Shown: positions 6,604-9,399 of the stretch, piece by piece | Numbering within the stretch: the first letter of the stretch is position 1 | Layout: each line of letters opens with the position of its first letter | Assembly (NCBI GenBank): GCA_016927125.1 | Contig: JAFGNG010000190.1 | Span: 1 to 9,399 of the forward strand | Length of the DNA: 9,399 bases | Origin: Planctomycetota bacterium | Lineage (GTDB): Bacteria > Planctomycetota > SZUA-567 > JAFGNG01 | Reading direction: 5' to 3' | Program-made: the position numbers and the translations under genes | The notes under the pieces: model-generated | Seen by the model: the letters and a program-made list of their open reading frames with translations, nothing else | The model's database searches: none | Told to the model about the DNA's origin: nothing

Positions 6604-7923
6604 TCAAGCGGTTGCGATAAAGGCGTCTTTCAGGATTGCCAGCATGTCATCGAGTTCGCTCTCAGTGATGGTTAACGGCGGCCAGAGGTAGACTGCCGGG
6701 CCCAGCGGACGGATGAATAACCCTGCTTCCAGGGCTTTGGCGGCTATCCTTGTGGCCCGCGCACTGCCCCCATCTGCAGGGCTCAGCTCAATTACCCCAA
6801 TCATCCCGAGGGTTAAAACGGTTGAGTTTTGCAAAGGCTCCGCCAGTCTGCGCAAAGCTGCCTCCAACTGTTTGCTTCTCGGCTGGCTGTTATTAATAAT
6901 GTCCTCATCCTGGTAGACAGAGATAGCGGCGGAAGCAAGCTCCGAAGTAATCGGGTTCCCGCAAAATGTGTGTCCATGATAGAATGTCCGGATGCGCTCA
7001 CCATCCCTGCGGAAGGTGTTATAAATCTTGTCGGTCAGCATGACCGCGCTCATCGGGAGGTAACCTCCGGTCAGCCCTTTGCCAATGGTCATCATGTCGG
7101 GTACAAGCCCAGCCCGTTCACAGGCAAACATCTTGCCGGTGCGGCCGAAGCCGACCGCGATTTCATCCGCGATCAGCAATAAGTCAAACTCATCGCAAAG
7201 CCGGCGCAGGCGGCGCAGGTATTCCTCAGGGTAAATCCGGATTCCCGCCGCGCCCTGGCAAAGAGGTTCCACAATTATCGCCGCGGTCACTCGGTGATAT
7301 TTTCGGATAAGCTCTTCCATCCCGGTGAAACAATCGACTTCGCATTCCCCGGCAACCTTGCCGCAGGGACAGTCCGCGCAATGGGGTGAAGGCGCGCGGG
7401 TGGCGGGCGGCAGAAGCTCGGTAAAATCCTTATGGAACTGCTCAACATAACCGACCCCGACCGCGCCGAGGGTATCACCGTGGTAGCCGTCCTCCAAAGA
7501 GATGAAACGGGTCCGCCCGGCAACGTCAAGGTTCTTCCAATATTGGATTGCTATCTTGAGAGCGGCCTCGGTCGCAGAAGAACCGTCGCCCGCGTAATAT
7601 ACATGGGTAAGCTCTCCCGGCGCGATTTCCGCAAGCTGTTCTGCCAAGCGGATTGCGCTGGGGTGGGACATCCCGCCGAGGATGGAGTGTTGCAGCTTGG
7701 CAGCCTGCTCCCAGATCGCCCCCACCAGGCGCGGATGGTTGTGGCCAAGGTTGACGCACCACCAGGAAGAAATCCCGTCGAGCAGCTTCCGTCCGCCTAC
7801 TTCGTAGAGATAAACCCCGTCAGCTCGTTCAATGATGGGAAACTGTGCGCCCTCAAAGGCGGTGATCTCCGTATAGGGATGCCAGAGGTGCTTGCGGTCG
7901 CGCAGATGCAAATCATTAATCAT
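6604..7923 (-). CDS. bioA: Adenosylmethionine-8-amino-7-oxononanoate aminotransferase BioA
   Basis: BioA makes 7,8-diaminopelargonate from 7-keto-8-aminopelargonate, usually with S-adenosylmethionine as amino donor and PLP as cofactor, in the cytoplasm. It has 439 residues and is a class III aminotransferase. Motifs seen are HLWHPYTE (12-19), ISSWWCVNLGHNHP (51-64), AGDGSSATEAALK (111-123) for phosphate binding, DGYHGDTLG (145-153), LIADEIAVGFGRTG (250-263) with PLP-ring Asp253, and TIGKGLTGGYLP (279-290) with Lys282 forming the Schiff base. Arg405 in the LFIRPLG segment matches the substrate-carboxylate arginine. A Cys cluster at 182, 185, 187, 194 and 198 is the kind found in the long form of BioA (Bacillus and Clostridium types). 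The start overlaps the bioD end by eight bases, so translation is probably coupled. It ends the biotin gene segment. Confidence 0.97.
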   Translation of the reverse strand: MINDLHLRDRKHLWHPYTEITAFEGAQFPIIERADGVYLYEVGGRKLLDGISSWWCVNLGHNHPRLVGAIWEQAAKLQHSILGGMSHPSAIRLAEQLAEIAPGELTHVYYAGDGSSATEAALKIAIQYWKNLDVAGRTRFISLEDGYHGDTLGAVGVGYVEQFHKDFTELLPPATRAPSPHCADCPCGKVAGECEVDCFTGMEELIRKYHRVTAAIIVEPLCQGAAGIRIYPEEYLRRLRRLCDEFDLLLIADEIAVGFGRTGKMFACERAGLVPDMMTIGKGLTGGYLPMSAVMLTDKIYNTFRRDGERIRTFYHGHTFCGNPITSELASAAISVYQDEDIINNSQPRSKQLEAALRRLAEPLQNSTVLTLGMIGVIELSPADGGSARATRIAAKALEAGLFIRPLGPAVYLWPPLTITESELDDMLAILKDAFIATA

Positions 7924-8656
7924 TCTGCATTCTTTCCGCTAACTTATTTAAGCCCGGCAGATCTTGTTCAAAATGTTTCCAGAGGTTTTCATCCGTAGCG
8001 GCAATCCCCCCAAGATATCGGAGCGCACCCATGACCTCTACCTTGCCGAGGGATGAGATTACCTTGGGATTGTCCTCGCAGATAAATTCTTCCTCGGCAG
8101 TTATCGGGGCAATTGTATTGAAGACAACGCCCAGCACCTCCAAACTAGCTTGTCTTAAAATCTCCAGTGACAGCAACGCATGGTTGATAGTGCCAAGTCC
8201 CACATGCGCTACCAGCAGAACCGGGTAGCCCAACACCTTCATCAAGTCCAACATAGTCTGGGATTCATCCAGTGGCACCATAACCCCCCCCGCCCCTTCA
8301 ACCAGCAAAAGCTCATGTCTTTGCAAGAGTTGATCTGCGCACTCCGTGATCTCTGAAATCTCTATCCGGTTACCAGCCAGTTTCGCAGCCAGGTGCGGGG
8401 AACAGGCCGGAAGGTAACGGTAAGGGGAAGCTAATGCCAGTTCTTCCTCGTTTAGTACTAATCCAGCGGCTTCCAAGCTGAATTGCAGATCCGGAGATGA
8501 TAAACCTATGGCAGTCTCCTCGCAACCCGTCTGTATCGGCTTCATCGGGAGGGCGTCCATCCCCGCATTAATGCAAAGCCGCAAGAGCCCGGCAGAGATC
8601 ACGGTCTTGCCAACCTCGGTACTGGTGCCGGTTATAAAGATTCCCTGCTGATTCAT
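7916..8656 (-). CDS. bioD: ATP-dependent dethiobiotin synthetase BioD
   Basis: BioD carboxylates 7,8-diaminopelargonate with CO2 and ATP and closes the ureido ring, giving dethiobiotin, the substrate of BioB. At 246 residues it is near the usual 220-240. The P-loop is GTSTEVGKT (10-18, Lys17), with Ser12 where E. coli has Asp. The substrate-side lysine is Lys39 in MKPIQTG. SPHLAA (86-91) and LLLVEGAGGVMVPL (116-129) are the other binding blocks, and LLVAHVGLGTINHALLSLEIL (147-167) is the conserved helix region. It joins bioC by an ATGA overlap (8653-8656) and bioA by an eight-base overlap. GGAG lies eight bases before its ATG, inside the end of bioC. These overlaps show a single biotin transcript. 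Confidence 0.97.
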   Translation of the reverse strand: MNQQGIFITGTSTEVGKTVISAGLLRLCINAGMDALPMKPIQTGCEETAIGLSSPDLQFSLEAAGLVLNEEELALASPYRYLPACSPHLAAKLAGNRIEISEITECADQLLQRHELLLVEGAGGVMVPLDESQTMLDLMKVLGYPVLLVAHVGLGTINHALLSLEILRQASLEVLGVVFNTIAPITAEEEFICEDNPKVISSLGKVEVMGALRYLGGIAATDENLWKHFEQDLPGLNKLAERMQND

Positions 8657-9399
8657 CCTGCTTTCTCCGCCAGGAAATAAAGCACACGATAGGTTACCGG
8701 CACCCCTTGGGAGGAATCCCGGTAATTCGCTTCGTAATGCTTGATCAACCTGCGTATCTCTCTCCTCGAACGGGGAGAATATCCGGGATAATTATGAAAG
8801 GTCGCGCCCAATCCCTTGAAGGATCGCAGCATCTCCCAGCCATCTTGGTAATACTGCACCAGGGCTTCGATTTCGGAGTTGTTGATCGTGAAACCCGCGT
8901 CTGCAAGATTCTTAAGATAAACCTGGGGAGCGTGTAGCTCCAGCCCCGGAAGTTCGCTTCCGAGCGCGCTCCGATAGGATTCGGCCAACTCCGCAAAGCT
9001 TCCCTGTACTGGTACGCCCACCACCAGCCAACCATCGGAGGCCAGTAAGTCGTACAGGTGTTTGATTGTTGCTCTCGGTTCAATCAACCACTGGAAGGCG
9101 CAGGTCGAGGCGATCAGATTATAATTGTCTCCGATCGGATCTGACTCCGCGTCCGCGACTGTAAAACTGAGATTAGTTGAATCCACCCACTTTTCCTTAC
9201 AAGCAGCAACCATTCCTTGAGCCAGATCAATCCCATGAAGCGCAGCCTTGGGATAGGCTTCTTGTAGCTTTCCGGTAAGCAAGCCGGTACCGCAGCCAAT
9301 ATCTAAAATTCTTTGCGGCGGAATCTCTCCGGGCAGCAGTTGCATCAACCTCTCCGCGATCCGCTCCTGCGGTTGCGACCACTCGCCATAGCTGGCAAC
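8653..9399 (-). CDS. bioC: Malonyl-ACP O-methyltransferase BioC, 5' partial
   Basis: BioC methylates the free carboxyl of malonyl-ACP with S-adenosylmethionine, so that fatty-acid synthase can extend it to the pimeloyl thioester for biotin. The frame runs through the right window edge. The TTG at 9348 and the ATG at 9345 are internal, because the 17 codons upstream (VASYGEWSQPQERIAER) match the usual BioC N-terminal region with Tyr and Gln before the first motif. Only the extreme N-terminus is therefore missing. Numbering from the edge: SAM motif I ILDIGCGTG (31-39), Asp58 for the ribose, and AFQWLIEP (101-108). VPVQGSFAEL (129-138), MLRSFKGLGAT (190-200) and GVPVTYRVLYFLAEK (232-246) are BioC-specific blocks that separate it from generic methyltransferases. 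It ends in an ATGA overlap with bioD. Confidence 0.93.
   Translation of the reverse strand, partial: VASYGEWSQPQERIAERLMQLLPGEIPPQRILDIGCGTGLLTGKLQEAYPKAALHGIDLAQGMVAACKEKWVDSTNLSFTVADAESDPIGDNYNLIASTCAFQWLIEPRATIKHLYDLLASDGWLVVGVPVQGSFAELAESYRSALGSELPGLELHAPQVYLKNLADAGFTINNSEIEALVQYYQDGWEMLRSFKGLGATFHNYPGYSPRSRREIRRLIKHYEANYRDSSQGVPVTYRVLYFLAEKAG

Noticed and set aside
7432..7998. 188-codon plus-strand open frame opposite bioA and the end of bioD
   Set aside because: It is the complement of conserved bioA codons and shows no domain or ribosome site.

Overview
The window is a stretch of ordinary bacterial chromosome with moderate G+C. It is densely packed and almost entirely coding. I recognise nine genes: one on the plus strand at the left edge and eight on the minus strand. 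There is no rRNA, tRNA, transposase, integrase, CRISPR array or phage gene. The taxon cannot be fixed from the sequence. The purine-rich ribosome binding sites and the exported TPR/beta-domain protein of a type I associate with Planctomycetes-like and other deep-branching Gram-negative lineages make that kind of organism a weak inference only.

Layout. (1) Bases 1-986 (+) are the 3' part of an exported parvulin-type peptidyl-prolyl isomerase, open at the left edge. (2) Bases 987-1087 are a short convergent spacer with a possible 13-codon CxxCG micro-ORF. (3) Bases 1088-6481 (-) form a compact run, transcribed right to left: exported TPR/beta-domain protein, truA, CvpA-family membrane protein, alpha/beta hydrolase, ligA. 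Gaps are 9, 20, 12 and 43 bases, so this is probably one operon. A TATAAT box and a leader hairpin that covers the ribosome binding site lie just upstream of its first gene. (4) Bases 6482-6603 are the leader/spacer. (5) Bases 6604-9399 (-) are a biotin operon segment, bioC-bioD-bioA, with ATGA and 8-base overlaps; bioC is open at the right edge.

How the genes fit together. BioC methylates malonyl-ACP to start pimelate-chain synthesis. BioA converts KAPA (7-keto-8-aminopelargonate) to DAPA (7,8-diaminopelargonate), and BioD closes the ureido ring to dethiobiotin. BioF, BioB and the pimeloyl-ACP methyl ester esterase are not in this window. The second operon mixes tRNA modification (TruA), DNA joining (LigA), a membrane protein, a hydrolase whose elbow places Cys at the nucleophile position, and an exported protein. 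These look like co-expressed housekeeping genes rather than one pathway.

I found no convincing new multi-gene system. The points most worth a second look are the ribosome-site-masking leader hairpin, the uncharacterised exported TPR protein, the Cys-elbow hydrolase, the roughly 30-residue insertion in the parvulin domain, and the extra hydrophilic segment in LigA.
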